Shown here in pieces: positions 1 through 8,946 of a DNA stretch of 64,000 bases (position 1 is its first letter; every line of letters starts with the position of its first letter). Under the pieces are notes generated by a model. It was not told the origin of the DNA and searched no databases. It saw only the letters and a program-made list of their open reading frames with translations. Both the position numbers and the translations under genes were made by a program. The DNA is from Serinicoccus kebangsaanensis (lineage in GTDB: Bacteria > Actinomycetota > Actinomycetes > Actinomycetales > Dermatophilaceae), in contig NZ_VSLG01000006.1 of NCBI RefSeq assembly GCF_008919445.1, forward strand, positions 62,001 to 126,000. Reading direction: 5' to 3'.

Positions 1-1222
1 GCTCCCAGGAGTATGCCTGCGCGTGCGCCACCGCCCGGGTCGACGCGCTCTCCCGCTCCTGCGGCCGGGTCAGCCGCGCGAGGGTGGCGCCGATGGCGTC
101 CGCCCAGTCACCGGGGTCGTGGCCGTCGACCAGCACTCCGGCGTCACCGACCGCCTGCGGGAGCCCGCCCACCCGCGCGGCCACGACGGGCGTGCCGCAG
201 GCCAGCGCCTCGACCGCGACCAGGCCGAACGACTCGTGGTGCGAGGGCACCGTCACCAGGTCGGCGGCCCGCATCCAGGTCGCGAGCTGCTCGCGCGACA
301 CCGGCGGGCCGAGCCGGACCAGGTCGTCGATCCCCTCCTCGTCCGCGAGCTGCCGCAGCGCCCCCGGCCGCGCCAGCCCGGAGCCGGACGGGCCGCCGAG
401 CACCGCGACGACGAGGCGGTCGCGCCAGGACAAGTCCCGCCGCACCAGCTCGCCGGCCGCGCGCACGAGCACGTCCGGACCCTTGAGCGGCTGGATGCGC
501 CCGACGAAGAGCAGCACCGCGGCGTCGGCCGGCAGGCCCACCTCGCGGCGGGCCTGCCCCCGGTCGCCCGGCCGGAACGTCTCCAGCGCCACCCCGGGAG
601 GGACGACGTGCACCCGGTCCGGCGCGGCGGCATACAGCTCGACCAGGTCACGGGCCTCGGCCGGGGTGTTGGCGACCAGCGCGTCGGCCCGGTCCACCAG
701 CTCCTGCTCCCCCGCGATCCGCGCAGCGGGCTCCGGGGACTCCCCCTCCGCCAGGGACCGGTTCTTGACCCGGGCCATGGTGTGCATGGTCTGCACCAGC
801 GGGACGTCGAACCGGCGCGAGGTGAGGCCGCCGGCCTGGCCGGAGAGCCAGTAGTGCGCGTGGATGACGTCGTAGTGCCCCTCCGCCAGCCCGGCGACGT
901 GCCGGGACAGGTCGTCGGCGAAGGCGCACAGGTGACCGGGCAGGTCGCCCTTCGGCACCGTGTCCAGCGGACCGGCGGGCACGTGGTGGACGGCGACGTC
1001 CAGGCCCGGCTCGAGCTCGACGCTCTCCCGCTGCTCGCGGCTCGTGGCCCGGGTGAAGATGTCGACCTCGACCCCGCGTCGGGCCAGCCGGGTGGCGGTC
1101 TCCACGACGTAGACGTTGAGCCCGCCGGCGTCTCCCGTCCCGGGGCGCTGCAGCGGGGAGGTGTGCAGCGAGACCATGGCGACCCGTCGCACCGGCGGCT
1201 GCCGGGTCCCGTCGTCGCTCAC
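1..1222 (-). CDS. mshA: D-inositol-3-phosphate glycosyltransferase MshA, 3' end cut by window
   Basis: First enzyme of mycothiol synthesis: it moves GlcNAc from UDP-GlcNAc to 1D-myo-inositol 3-phosphate in the cytosol. The leftward reading frame gives a GT4 glycosyltransferase beginning VSDDGTRQPP, with the N-terminal loop GDAGGLNVYV, the HAHYWLSG segment, FVGRIQPLKG at the start of the C-terminal Rossmann domain, and the HHESFGLVAVEALACG nucleotide-sugar motif. About 407 codons are present and the C-terminal end is missing, so it is partial. The GTG start at 1222 is supported by a CAGACT -10-like box exactly six bases upstream, which suggests a leaderless transcript. It is divergent from the methyltransferase gene. 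mshD lies 8 kb away on the other strand. Confidence 0.9.
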   Translation of the reverse strand, partial: MSDDGTRQPPVRRVAMVSLHTSPLQRPGTGDAGGLNVYVVETATRLARRGVEVDIFTRATSREQRESVELEPGLDVAVHHVPAGPLDTVPKGDLPGHLCAFADDLSRHVAGLAEGHYDVIHAHYWLSGQAGGLTSRRFDVPLVQTMHTMARVKNRSLAEGESPEPAARIAGEQELVDRADALVANTPAEARDLVELYAAAPDRVHVVPPGVALETFRPGDRGQARREVGLPADAAVLLFVGRIQPLKGPDVLVRAAGELVRRDLSWRDRLVVAVLGGPSGSGLARPGALRQLADEEGIDDLVRLGPPVSREQLATWMRAADLVTVPSHHESFGLVAVEALACGTPVVAARVGGLPQAVGDAGVLVDGHDPGDWADAIGATLARLTRPQERESASTRAVAHAQAYSWE

Positions 1223-1274
1223 GCCGCCAGTCTGGCACGCGGGCCGGGTCACCCCGGCGACCTAGGCTGGCGGT

Positions 1275-2123
1275 ATGCCGCCCGCCGTCAGCCGCCCGTC
1301 CGGCACCGTGACGCGGGGCACCACCAACCCCAACCGGCTGCGGCGGGTGGACCGCTGGATCGGGTATGCCCTGGGCGGGCTGCTGCGCTCCTCCCCGACC
1401 CCGCCGGTGGTCGTGGACCTGGGCTTCGGTGCCTCCCCGGTCACCGTACTGGAGCTGGCGGACCGGCTGACGCCCCTCCGCGGCGACGTCCGGCTCGTGG
1501 GGGTCGAGATCGACCCCGAGCGGGTCCGGCGCGGGCAGCAGGTGGCCGCCCGGCCGTCCGTCGACTTCGTGCTGGGCGGCTTCGAGGTGCCGCTGCCGCC
1601 GGGCCTCGGCGCCGACGCCCGGCCGACGGTCGTGCGGGCGTTCAACGTGCTGCGGCAGTACGACGAGCCCGAGGTGTGGCCGGCCTGGTCCCAGGTCGCC
1701 CAGCGGCTGGCGCCGGACGGCGCCCTGGTCGAGGGCACCTGCGACGAGCTGGGCCGGCTCGCGTCCTGGGTCGACGTGCGGCGCGACGACGGCGGAGGTC
1801 CGCGACCGGTCACGCTGACGCTGTCGCTGCGACTGGCCGGGCTGGAGCGCCCCTCCGTGGTGGCGGAGCGGCTCCCGAAGGCGCTCATCCACCGCAACGT
1901 ACCCGGGGAACGGGTGCACGACCTGCTGCAGGCCCTGGACCGGGCGTGGGAGCGTGCCGCACCGATGGCCAGCTTCGGCGCACGGCAACGCTTCGTGGCC
2001 ACCGCGCGCACCGTGCGCGACGACGGTTGGCCGGTGCGGGACGGGCCGGCGCGGTGGCGGCTCGGCGAGCTCACGGTCGACTGGGCCGCGGTGGCACCGT
2101 CAGCAGGTGGCGTCGGTGCCTAG
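1275..2123 (+). CDS. Class I SAM-dependent methyltransferase-like protein
   Basis: A 282-residue protein with a Rossmann-type SAM-binding start: VVVDLGFGASPVT around residues 42-54 fits motif I, and VGVEIDPERV around residue 77 fits the acidic motif II that holds the ribose. The substrate cannot be read from sequence. Genes of this type are often found next to mshA in actinobacteria, which is general knowledge and not proof of a link to mycothiol. TAGGCT lies six bases before the ATG, so the mRNA is probably leaderless. The stop codon overlaps the GTG start of the following transporter, indicating translational coupling. Confidence 0.75.
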   Translation: MPPAVSRPSGTVTRGTTNPNRLRRVDRWIGYALGGLLRSSPTPPVVVDLGFGASPVTVLELADRLTPLRGDVRLVGVEIDPERVRRGQQVAARPSVDFVLGGFEVPLPPGLGADARPTVVRAFNVLRQYDEPEVWPAWSQVAQRLAPDGALVEGTCDELGRLASWVDVRRDDGGGPRPVTLTLSLRLAGLERPSVVAERLPKALIHRNVPGERVHDLLQALDRAWERAAPMASFGARQRFVATARTVRDDGWPVRDGPARWRLGELTVDWAAVAPSAGGVGA

Positions 2124-3384
2124 CCGACGGGGCGGAGGGGTCTTCGGCTATCCGGGCTTCACCCGCCTCTGGCTGGCCGACAGCGTCAAGTGGCTCGGCT
2201 TCTTCGGGACCGGGCTGGCGGTGCAGCTGCTGCTCATCGACACGCTCGCCGCGGACCAGCGGGACCTCGGGCTGGCGCGGTCCGCGCAGTGGCTGCCCAT
2301 GCTGCTCTTCGGCCTGGTCGTCGGTGTCCTCGTGGACCGGGTGCCCCGTCGCCCGGTGCTGGTGGCCAGCGACGCGGTGTGCGCGCTGGCGCTGGCGGCC
2401 CTGTGCGCGCTGGGCGCCGTGGGGCAGCTGAGCGTCCCCCTCGTCGCCGCCGGGATGTTCGTGGTCGGCGCCGCCTCGATGTGCTCCCTGACGGCGCACC
2501 AGTCCCACGTGCCGAGACTGGTCCCGGTGCACGACCTGCCGCGGGCCAACTCACGCATCGAGCAGGCGATGACGGCGGCCGAGTCGGTCGGCCCCGCCCT
2601 GGCGGGCCTGCTGGTCCGGACCTTCTCGGCCCCGCTGGCCGTCGGGGTGAGCGCGCTCGCCCATGCCGTCTCGGCGCTCACCGTGTCGACCATCCGGGTG
2701 GACGAGCCGGTGCCGGATGCCCACCGGCGCGGCCGGGTCCTGGCCGACCTGGTCGAGGGGGCCCGGTGGGTCTACGGCCACCGGGTGCTGGCGCCGTATG
2801 CCGTGGCACTGCACGTGTGGTTCTTCTTCAACTCCGTGGCACTCACCGTCCTGGTCTTCTACGCCAGCACCGAGCTGGGGCTGGGGCCGGCGGCGATCGG
2901 GGTCGCGCTCGCGTGCGCGGGGGTGTCGGGCGTGGTGGCGGCCGGCGCCAGCCCGGCCCTGGCGCAGCGGTTCGGGCTCGGTGCGGTGGCCTGCGTCGCC
3001 GACTGGCTCACGCCGGTCGCGGTGGCCGTCGCCGCGCTCGCGCCGGCCGGCGGGCCGGGTCTCGCCCTGCTCGTCGTCAGCCAGGCGATCTACGGCACCG
3101 CGAGCGGCCTGAAGGGGCCCCTGGACCTCAGCTACCGCAACGCCGTGACACCGGACCGGCTGCGGGCCCGCATGAACGGGACCATTCGCTCGATCAACTA
3201 CGGCACGATCGTGGTCTCAGCGCCGCTCGGCGGATGGGTGGCGGCCACCTACGGCAACCGCACGGCGCTGTGGTTGGGCGTCGTGGGCCTGTGCGGGGCG
3301 GCCCTGATCCTCACGCTGTCGCCCTACCGCACGGCGCGGCTGCCCGAGGCGGGCGCCGAGGCCCCCGGTCACCAGGGGCCGTAG
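2116..3384 (+). CDS. MFS transporter, EntS/DUF894-like exporter
   Basis: A 422-residue integral membrane protein with about 12 hydrophobic segments. It begins VPSRRGGGVFGYPGFTRLWLADSV, and the FxRLW motif is typical of the major facilitator branch that includes enterobactin exporter EntS. An arginine-rich loop after TM2 (VDRVPRRPVLV) matches the MFS signature loop. The substrate is unknown. I chose GTG at 2116, which overlaps the methyltransferase stop by eight bases; GTG at 2107 is a close alternative. An in-frame start further upstream, inside the methyltransferase, would add unrelated sequence. The 3' end overlaps the convergent DUF2516 gene by 16 bases. Confidence 0.8.
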   Translation: MPSRRGGGVFGYPGFTRLWLADSVKWLGFFGTGLAVQLLLIDTLAADQRDLGLARSAQWLPMLLFGLVVGVLVDRVPRRPVLVASDAVCALALAALCALGAVGQLSVPLVAAGMFVVGAASMCSLTAHQSHVPRLVPVHDLPRANSRIEQAMTAAESVGPALAGLLVRTFSAPLAVGVSALAHAVSALTVSTIRVDEPVPDAHRRGRVLADLVEGARWVYGHRVLAPYAVALHVWFFFNSVALTVLVFYASTELGLGPAAIGVALACAGVSGVVAAGASPALAQRFGLGAVACVADWLTPVAVAVAALAPAGGPGLALLVVSQAIYGTASGLKGPLDLSYRNAVTPDRLRARMNGTIRSINYGTIVVSAPLGGWVAATYGNRTALWLGVVGLCGAALILTLSPYRTARLPEAGAEAPGHQGP

Positions 3385-3698
3385 GGCCCCAGGTGGGTGG
3401 TGGAGCCGCCGCGCCCCTGGACGGACTTGACCGCGGGGCGCACGTCGGTCAGGTAGACGGCGGCGGCCACGACGGCGATGACGTTGAAGATGCTGAACGG
3501 GCGCAGCACGAAGATGAAGCCGATGAGCGTCGCCCCACCCGTGAGCAGCAGCCAGAACTGCTTGGTCCGCTTGCTCGCGGCGGGGAAGGCGTCGGCGCGG
3601 GTGCGGGCGCAGTCGACGAGGGCCCAGACCATCATCGCGAAGACGGCGACGCCGACGACCACCTGAAGCAGGCTCTGCACCTCGTAGATCGCTCCCAT
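3369..3698 (-). CDS. DUF2516 family small membrane protein
   Basis: A 109-residue protein with three predicted hydrophobic helices: LLQVVVGVAVFAMMVWALVD at the N-terminus, FWLLLTGGATLIGFIFV in the middle, and FNVIAVVAAAVYLTDVRPAV. The sequence and length fit the actinobacterial DUF2516 family, whose role is not known. TACGCT lies exactly six bases before the ATG, so the transcript is probably leaderless. The tail converges on and overlaps the MFS gene by 16 bases. It is upstream of dtd on the same strand but 52 bases of spacing and its own promoter suggest separate transcription. Confidence 0.75.
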   Translation of the reverse strand: MGAIYEVQSLLQVVVGVAVFAMMVWALVDCARTRADAFPAASKRTKQFWLLLTGGATLIGFIFVLRPFSIFNVIAVVAAAVYLTDVRPAVKSVQGRGGSTTHLGPYGPW

Positions 3699-3750
3699 GT
3701 CCCCAGCGTAGTCCCCGTCCCTGAGGACCGCTCCCAGCCGGGCCGGTGGC

Positions 3751-4176
3751 TCAGGTGTCGACGATCAGCGTGACCGGCCCGTCGTTCACCAGCTCGACCT
3801 CCATCATCGCCCCGAACCGCCCGGTCGCGACCTCGACGCCCCGCTCCCGCAGGGCATCGACCACGGCCTCCACCAGCGGCTCGGCCACCGGGCCCGGCGC
3901 CGCCTCGCCCCAGGACGGCCGCCGCCCCTTGCGGGTGCTGCCGTAGAGGGTGAACTGGCTGACCACGAGCACGGCGGCCCCGGTGTCGAGGACCGACTGC
4001 TCCTCCCGCAGGATGCGCAGCTCGGCGATCTTGCGAGCCATCGTCTCCACCTCGCGCGGCCCGTCGTCGTGGGTCGCGGCCACGAGCGCGACCAGCCCGG
4101 GTCGGTCGATCCGGCCGACGACCTCCCCCGCCACGGTGACGCTGGCGCGGGTGACCCGCTGCAGGACCGCCCGCAC
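3751..4176 (-). CDS. dtd: D-aminoacyl-tRNA deacylase (D-Tyr-tRNA deacylase)
   Basis: Removes D-amino acids, and glycine from mischarged tRNA-Ala, from tRNAs in the cytosol. The 141-residue protein starts [15 protein letters not shown] and has both family motifs: SQFTLYG (usually SQFTL) in the middle and NDGPVT near the C-terminus, whose N-x-P element forms the cross-subunit proofreading site. The length is normal for the family. The start is GTG at 4176; a longer frame to 4299 runs through the asparaginase gene and adds unrelated residues. The GTG follows the asparaginase TGA after one base, so the two genes are almost certainly co-transcribed and coupled. Confidence 0.93.
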   Translation of the reverse strand: MRAVLQRVTRASVTVAGEVVGRIDRPGLVALVAATHDDGPREVETMARKIAELRILREEQSVLDTGAAVLVVSQFTLYGSTRKGRRPSWGEAAPGPVAEPLVEAVVDALRERGVEVATGRFGAMMEVELVNDGPVTLIVDT

Positions 4177-4177
4177 G

Positions 4178-5191
4178 TCAGTCCGATCCCGGCAGGACCG
4201 CCCGGACGGCGCCGACCGGCTGCCCGTGCCCCAGCACCACGGCCCGGGCCTCCAGCGCGTCGAGCGTGCCGGCCGCGGCAGGGGCGTCGTCCGCCACACC
4301 AGCCCGCCGCAGCACCGCCACCGCGACGACCACCCGCGCGCGCTCGCCGCCGTCGGTGATCTTCACGCTCAGGCCGCGGCCGTCCGGCAGCCCCACGGCA
4401 TACACGGACTCCGCACCGTCCTTGGCGATCAGCCCCGGGACGGCACCGACGAGCTCGGTGACGTCGCGGCCCGTGCCGCCGAGGAACTCGGGGTGGGCCC
4501 GGACCGCCGCCGCGACGCGTCCGGCCTCGGTCGCCGGGTCGGCGGCCGCGATCCGCCCGAAGGCCCGCGCGAGACCGGCGGAGGACACCCCGAGGGCCGG
4601 CGCGCCGCACCCGTCGACGGTGGCGACCTCGACCCGCTCACCGGTGAACTCCTCGATCACCTCGACCACGAGCTGCTGCAGCGGGTGGGCCGGGTCCAGG
4701 TAGGTCGCGGTGTCCCACCCGGCGGCGACGCACGCCGCCAGCATGCCCGCGTGCTTGCCCGAGCAGTTCTGCCCGAGCGAGGTGGGTGGGGCACCGTCCC
4801 GGATCCAGGCGCGGCGCTGCTCCTCGTCCAGCGGCAGGTCGGGGGTGTTGCGCAGCGCCGACTCGTCCAGCCCGACGGACGCGAGGATGCGGCGCGCACC
4901 CTCGAGGTGGTGCTCCTCCCCCGAGTGGCTCGCGCAGGCCAGGGCGAGCAGCTCGCCGTCGAGGTCGGCGCCGGCGCGGAGCATGGCCATCGCCTGCATC
5001 GGCTTGAGCGAGGAGCGGGGCAGGATCGGGGCGTCCACCGGACCGAGGCTCAGCGTAGTGGCTCCGTCCGGCCCGGTCAGCGCGACCACGCCGTGGTGCA
5101 CCGACTCCACGACGCCGCCCCGCACCACCTCCGCGACGACGGGGGCGGTGGCCAGCGGCGAGCCGGAGGTCTGCTGCGTCTGCATGGGCAT
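4178..5191 (-). CDS. L-asparaginase II family protein
   Basis: Predicted to hydrolyse L-asparagine to aspartate and ammonia. The 337-residue protein belongs to the Asparaginase_II family (Rhizobium etli AnsA type), not the E. coli AnsA/B fold. Visible signatures are [23 protein letters not shown], and [15 protein letters not shown], the last being the family hallmark containing the conserved Ser-Gly-Lys. [12 protein letters not shown] follows around the middle. CAGGAT seven bases before the ATG suggests a leaderless start. It is the first gene of a two-gene unit with dtd, which starts one base after its stop. Confidence 0.85.
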   Translation of the reverse strand: MPMQTQQTSGSPLATAPVVAEVVRGGVVESVHHGVVALTGPDGATTLSLGPVDAPILPRSSLKPMQAMAMLRAGADLDGELLALACASHSGEEHHLEGARRILASVGLDESALRNTPDLPLDEEQRRAWIRDGAPPTSLGQNCSGKHAGMLAACVAAGWDTATYLDPAHPLQQLVVEVIEEFTGERVEVATVDGCGAPALGVSSAGLARAFGRIAAADPATEAGRVAAAVRAHPEFLGGTGRDVTELVGAVPGLIAKDGAESVYAVGLPDGRGLSVKITDGGERARVVVAVAVLRRAGVADDAPAAAGTLDALEARAVVLGHGQPVGAVRAVLPGSD

Positions 5192-5212
5192 GGACCCGAT
5201 CCTGCCAGTCCG

Positions 5213-6229
5213 TCAGCCGGGGACGACGACCGTCTGCGCGGCGGACGTGGAGTCGATGAGCAGCGTCGCCGTCTCATCGAGATTGCGCTTGACCAGCGCC
5301 AGGGCGATCGGGCCGTCCTCCGCGTGGCGGGCCACGCTGGTCAGCCGGCCGACGGCGCGGCCACCGTCCACCCCGGTCAGCTCGGCCCCGGCCTCAGGGA
5401 TGACGTGACCGGAACCGTCCAGGTGGAGGAAGACCACCCGCCTCGGCGGTCGGCCCAGGTTCTTCACCCGGGCGATCGTCTCCTGACCGCGGTAGCACCC
5501 CTTGTGCAGGTGCACGGCGGTGCGCAGCCAGTCCAGCTCGTGCGGGATCGTGCGGTGGTCGGTGTCGACACCCGCACGGGGCCGCCAGGCGGCGACACGG
5601 AGCGCCTCGGCCGCCCACGTCCCCGCCAGCGGTCGACCGGCGACGGCCTCCTCCAAACCGTCGCGGGGGACGACGAGCTCGCGCCAGGCCCAGCCGGCGC
5701 CCGGGTGCTCCTCACCCTCGGGCCCGTAGCAGTAGGTGTCACCGACCGGCCCCGGCCACGGGTCCACCCACGCCGGCGGCTCACCCTCGACCGACTCGCG
5801 GGCCACCGGCTCCCCGAGGACGGCATACCGGTCGGTGACGTCCTCCACCTCGACCCGGAGCATGAAGCGCATCGAGTCCAACCAGCCGGCGACGGCCGGT
5901 GCCGCACCGGGCTCGGTCGTCAACCAGGTCCGTTCACCGTCGTCGACGACGTGCAGGGCGTGCTCGATGTGTCCCTTGGGCGACAGGATCAGCGTCTCGG
6001 CGGAGCGCCGCGGCGCCAGGTCGCTGAGCTGCTGACTGGTGAGCGAGTGCAACCAGCTGAGCCGGTCCGGGCCGGAGACCGTCACCACCCCGCGGTGCGA
6101 GAGGTCGACGACGGCCAGCCCCTCCTCGAGCAGCCGCTGCTCCCGGTGGGGGTTGCCGTAGTGGGCCGCGACGCCCGCGTCCACACCGGTGCCGTCCACC
6201 GCACCGGGCTGCTCCAGCAGCACGCTCAT
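5213..6229 (-). CDS. YgfZ/GcvT-like folate-binding protein
   Basis: A 338-residue protein of the aminomethyltransferase-like fold. YgfZ proteins bind tetrahydrofolate and help maintain certain Fe-S enzymes. The diagnostic motif K-G-C-Y-x-G-Q-E is present as HKGCYRGQETIARVKN about two thirds along. The N-terminal part shows VVDLSHRGVVTVSGPDRLSWLHSLTSQ, the usual GcvT-like first strand. I chose the ATG at 6229 because a purine-rich GAGGACGAG stands just before it and homology begins there; a longer frame to 6418 lies in the neighbouring gene. It is divergent from the LCP gene with about 100 bases between. Confidence 0.88.
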   Translation of the reverse strand: MSVLLEQPGAVDGTGVDAGVAAHYGNPHREQRLLEEGLAVVDLSHRGVVTVSGPDRLSWLHSLTSQQLSDLAPRRSAETLILSPKGHIEHALHVVDDGERTWLTTEPGAAPAVAGWLDSMRFMLRVEVEDVTDRYAVLGEPVARESVEGEPPAWVDPWPGPVGDTYCYGPEGEEHPGAGWAWRELVVPRDGLEEAVAGRPLAGTWAAEALRVAAWRPRAGVDTDHRTIPHELDWLRTAVHLHKGCYRGQETIARVKNLGRPPRRVVFLHLDGSGHVIPEAGAELTGVDGGRAVGRLTSVARHAEDGPIALALVKRNLDETATLLIDSTSAAQTVVVPG

Positions 6230-6332
6230 CTCGTCCTCGTTTTCGTCCTGGTCCACCGCGCTCCCGCGCCGACACCTCCCACGGTACGCGCGCCCAGGAA
6301 GGTCGGAGGAACCGCCCGTACACTCCTGCCCC

Positions 6333-7514
6333 ATGGGCCACCACGACACGTCCGGCCGCGCGCCAGCACCCTCCCGGCGCGGTCGCCGCCGACCCCTGCG
6401 CTCGCTCGCCGCGGGCATCGGCGTCCTGGCCCTGCTGGGTGTGCTCGCGCTCGGCGGCTACGCCTTCTACCTGCAGCGCACCGTCGAGGGCAACATCGTC
6501 CGCGAGGACCTCAACGCGCAGAACGACGCGGTCGTCACGATCTCGCCGGACCTCGGCACCAGCCAGCCCGAGGACGAGGACTCGGACGCCTCCGACGACG
6601 AGGGCGACCCGGAGCAGGTCGAGGACGAAGGGCTGGCGCCGATCGTCGGCGAGGACGGTCAGGCGGTCGACCTGGAGGCGAGCGAGTTCACCGCCACCAC
6701 GCCGGACCGGCCGGCCGAGGCGGGCCGGGCGCAGAACTTCCTCATCGTGGGCACGGACAGCCGCGACCTGTCGGTGGAGCGCGGCCGCTCCGACGTCATC
6801 GTGCTCATGCACATCAACGACGAGCGGGACCGGGTGGACCTGATCCACTTCCCGCGCGACCTGTTCGTGCCCATCGCCGGCACCGGCGGGTCGTCCAAGA
6901 TCAACGCGGCCTACGCCTACGGCGGCGCCCCCCTCCTGGTGCAGACGCTGCAGCCGCTCGTCGACGTCCCGATCGACCACGTGGTCATCGTCAACTTCGA
7001 GAGCTTCCGCGCGATGACGGACTCCATCGGCGGGGTCGACGTCAACGTGGCCGAGGCCTCCCCCGGCTTCCCCCAGGGCGTCATGCACATGGACGGCGCC
7101 ACCGGCCTCAGCTTCGTCCGGGAGCGGTATGCGCTCTCCCAGGGAGACATCTCCCGCGGTCAGCGGCAGCAGGCGTTCATCAAGGGGATCATGACCAAGG
7201 CGCTGTCCCGGGACACCCTCACCAACCCCGGCAGGCTGGCGAACTTCGTGGACGCCGCCACCACGAACCTCACCGTGGACGCCGACCTGCAGGTCGGGGA
7301 CATGCGCGACCTCGGCTTCTCGATGCGCAGCGTCCGCGGCGACGACATCAACTTCGTCACCGCGCCGTGGAGCGGGATCGACTCCCACCCCGTGGCCGGC
7401 TCGATCGTGGTCATGGCGGACGACCAGATGCAGACGCTCTCGGACCACCTGCGGGCCGACACCATGGAGTCCTACGCCGACCCGGTCTCGCCCCGCTCCG
7501 GCTTCGGCGGCTGA
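6333..7514 (+). CDS. LytR-CpsA-Psr (LCP) family cell-wall ligase
   Basis: Membrane-anchored enzyme predicted to attach polymers such as teichoic acid or arabinogalactan to peptidoglycan from lipid-linked precursors. The 393-residue protein has an Arg-rich cytoplasmic tail, one TM helix near residues 29-49 (GIGVLALLGVLALGGYAFYL), an acidic low-complexity spacer around residues 80-110, then the LCP domain: FLIVGTDSR, RSDVIVLMHI, IHFPRDLFV, SKINAAYAYGG and the late SFVRERYALSQGD with conserved arginines. The ATG at 6333 is chosen because the TM tail follows at the normal distance; TACACT lies eight bases upstream. Confidence 0.9.
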   Translation: MGHHDTSGRAPAPSRRGRRRPLRSLAAGIGVLALLGVLALGGYAFYLQRTVEGNIVREDLNAQNDAVVTISPDLGTSQPEDEDSDASDDEGDPEQVEDEGLAPIVGEDGQAVDLEASEFTATTPDRPAEAGRAQNFLIVGTDSRDLSVERGRSDVIVLMHINDERDRVDLIHFPRDLFVPIAGTGGSSKINAAYAYGGAPLLVQTLQPLVDVPIDHVVIVNFESFRAMTDSIGGVDVNVAEASPGFPQGVMHMDGATGLSFVRERYALSQGDISRGQRQQAFIKGIMTKALSRDTLTNPGRLANFVDAATTNLTVDADLQVGDMRDLGFSMRSVRGDDINFVTAPWSGIDSHPVAGSIVVMADDQMQTLSDHLRADTMESYADPVSPRSGFGG

Positions 7515-7538
7515 CCGCACCGCCCCTACCATGGGGTC

Positions 7539-8033
7539 GTGCCCATCGAACTCGACCCGACCATGCACCCCGACAACGCACCCCTGGCCTGGTTGCTCGG
7601 CTCCTGGGCCGGTGCCGGAGTCGTCGGCTACCCGGGGACGGAGTCGCGCAACTTCGGCCAGGAGGTCGACGTCACCCATGACGGCCGCCCGTTCCTGCAG
7701 TGGACCTCCCGGACCTGGCTGCTGGACGAGCAGGGCGGCCAGGACGAGCTCTTCGCGGTGGAGACCGGCTTCTGGCGGCCCCAGCCGGACGACGACGTGG
7801 AGCTCCTGCTGGCCCATCCCGGCGGCGTCGTGGAGATGTACTACGGCAAAACCAGCTCGGCGAAGGTCGAGGTCGCGACCGACAGCATCGTGCGCAGCCC
7901 CAGCTCCCGCGAGTATGCCGCCGCGCAACGCCTCTACGGCTACGTGGGCGGCAACCTCATGTGGGTGATGGACATGGCTGCCGACGGCCACGAGATGCAG
8001 TCCTACATGTCGGCGGAGCTCAAGCGGGTCTGA
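7539..8033 (+). CDS. Nitrobindin-like (THAP4/DUF1794, FABP-like) heme protein
   Basis: A 164-residue beta-barrel protein. The N-terminal LLGSWAGAGVVGYPG matches the GxWxGxG signature of bacterial nitrobindins, which bind ferric heme and act on NO or peroxynitrite. A histidine in DGHEMQSYMSAELKRV near the C-terminus sits where the proximal heme ligand is expected. Starts at GTG 7539, with TACCAT exactly six bases upstream, so the mRNA is probably leaderless. It follows the LCP gene by 24 bases but appears to have its own promoter. Heme binding is inferred from the family, not seen directly. Confidence 0.8.
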   Translation: MPIELDPTMHPDNAPLAWLLGSWAGAGVVGYPGTESRNFGQEVDVTHDGRPFLQWTSRTWLLDEQGGQDELFAVETGFWRPQPDDDVELLLAHPGGVVEMYYGKTSSAKVEVATDSIVRSPSSREYAAAQRLYGYVGGNLMWVMDMAADGHEMQSYMSAELKRV

Positions 8034-8073
8034 CCGACGCGGCCCGGGCGCGAGGGGCGCACCCGGGCGCACC

Positions 8074-8877
8074 TCAGCCGGGGAAGGCGGTCGGCACGAA
8101 GGCCAGGCCCACCGCGTAGGGCACGACGCCGACGACGAGGACCGAGACGACCCCGGCGACCAGCCGCGGCCGGGCGTGCGCCAGCTGCGGCAGGCCCACC
8201 AGGACGGACCTCATCGCGTGGCTGAGCGCGCCGGCACCCACCCCCACGACCAACCAGGTCGTCGGGGTGGCGTCGAGGGCGATCGCCACCAGCGTGGAGG
8301 CCAGCCCGCCGCCGACCATGGCCAGCGCCACCAGCCAGCCCTGCAGCACGGACCAGCGGCCGAGGACGTCGGTGACGGCGGAGGCGCAGGCGGCGGCCAA
8401 CGCGCCCAGCAGCAGCGCGATGCCCTCCGCCGAGTGGCTGGCCGGGACCATGAGGATGCCGCACCCCACCAGGGCCAGGCCGAGCACGACCGAGCTGACC
8501 GACTGCACCACCCTGGGCCGGCCGTCCCGACGGAGGAGCTGGTGCACGAAGGCGGCGATCATCGCCAGCGCCAGCGCGGCGGGTGCCCAGCCGAGCCACG
8601 GCTCCTCCTCGCGGACCGCGACCGCGAGGACCAGCGCCAGCCCGCCGACGAGCAGCACCCCGACCGTCCCCCGGGGCGAGGGCAGCCCGAAGGTCCCCGA
8701 CCAGCCCCAGGCGATGATCACCGCACAGGCCGCCAGCGCGACCGACAGCAACCACGGTGCCGCCACCGACGCCACGCCCAGCAGCACCGAGACCACGACG
8801 ACCACCACCGCCAGGACGCCCGGGATCCGCGACGTGGACTCGTCCGCGACGGGCACGCTCGGGGTAGGCTGGGGCAT
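8074..8877 (-). CDS. Polytopic membrane protein, unknown function
   Basis: A 267-residue protein made largely of hydrophobic helices (about eight segments, beginning GVLAVVVVVVSVLLGVASVA and ending GVVSVLVVGVVPYAVGLAF). No catalytic or transport motif was recognised. The ATG at 8877 is preceded by GGAGGT, but that sequence is too close to act as a Shine-Dalgarno site. Instead CAAGAT lies exactly six bases before the ATG, which fits a leaderless promoter. It converges with the nitrobindin-like gene and diverges from glnR. Confidence 0.7.
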   Translation of the reverse strand: MPQPTPSVPVADESTSRIPGVLAVVVVVVSVLLGVASVAAPWLLSVALAACAVIIAWGWSGTFGLPSPRGTVGVLLVGGLALVLAVAVREEEPWLGWAPAALALAMIAAFVHQLLRRDGRPRVVQSVSSVVLGLALVGCGILMVPASHSAEGIALLLGALAAACASAVTDVLGRWSVLQGWLVALAMVGGGLASTLVAIALDATPTTWLVVGVGAGALSHAMRSVLVGLPQLAHARPRLVAGVVSVLVVGVVPYAVGLAFVPTAFPG

Positions 8878-8946
8878 ACCTCCATCTTGCCGCACCCGTG
8901 GCGGCCGACCCGGGAGGCGACGACGCGACCGCCCTATCCTTGACCC

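Noticed and set aside
23-2431. An open frame of about 800 codons on the plus strand
   Set aside because: It runs antisense to mshA and across two real genes; the protein is Arg/Ala/Gly-rich without domains. Long antisense frames are expected at this GC content.
3746-4610. Additional plus-strand and long minus-strand frames over dtd and the asparaginase gene
   Set aside because: They overlap two well-supported genes and show only low-complexity Arg/Pro/Ala sequence.
8878-8882. GGAGG as the ribosome site of the 8877 gene (same for 40996)
   Set aside because: The spacing to ATG is one base, too short for initiation. NANNNT boxes at N6 explain both starts better.
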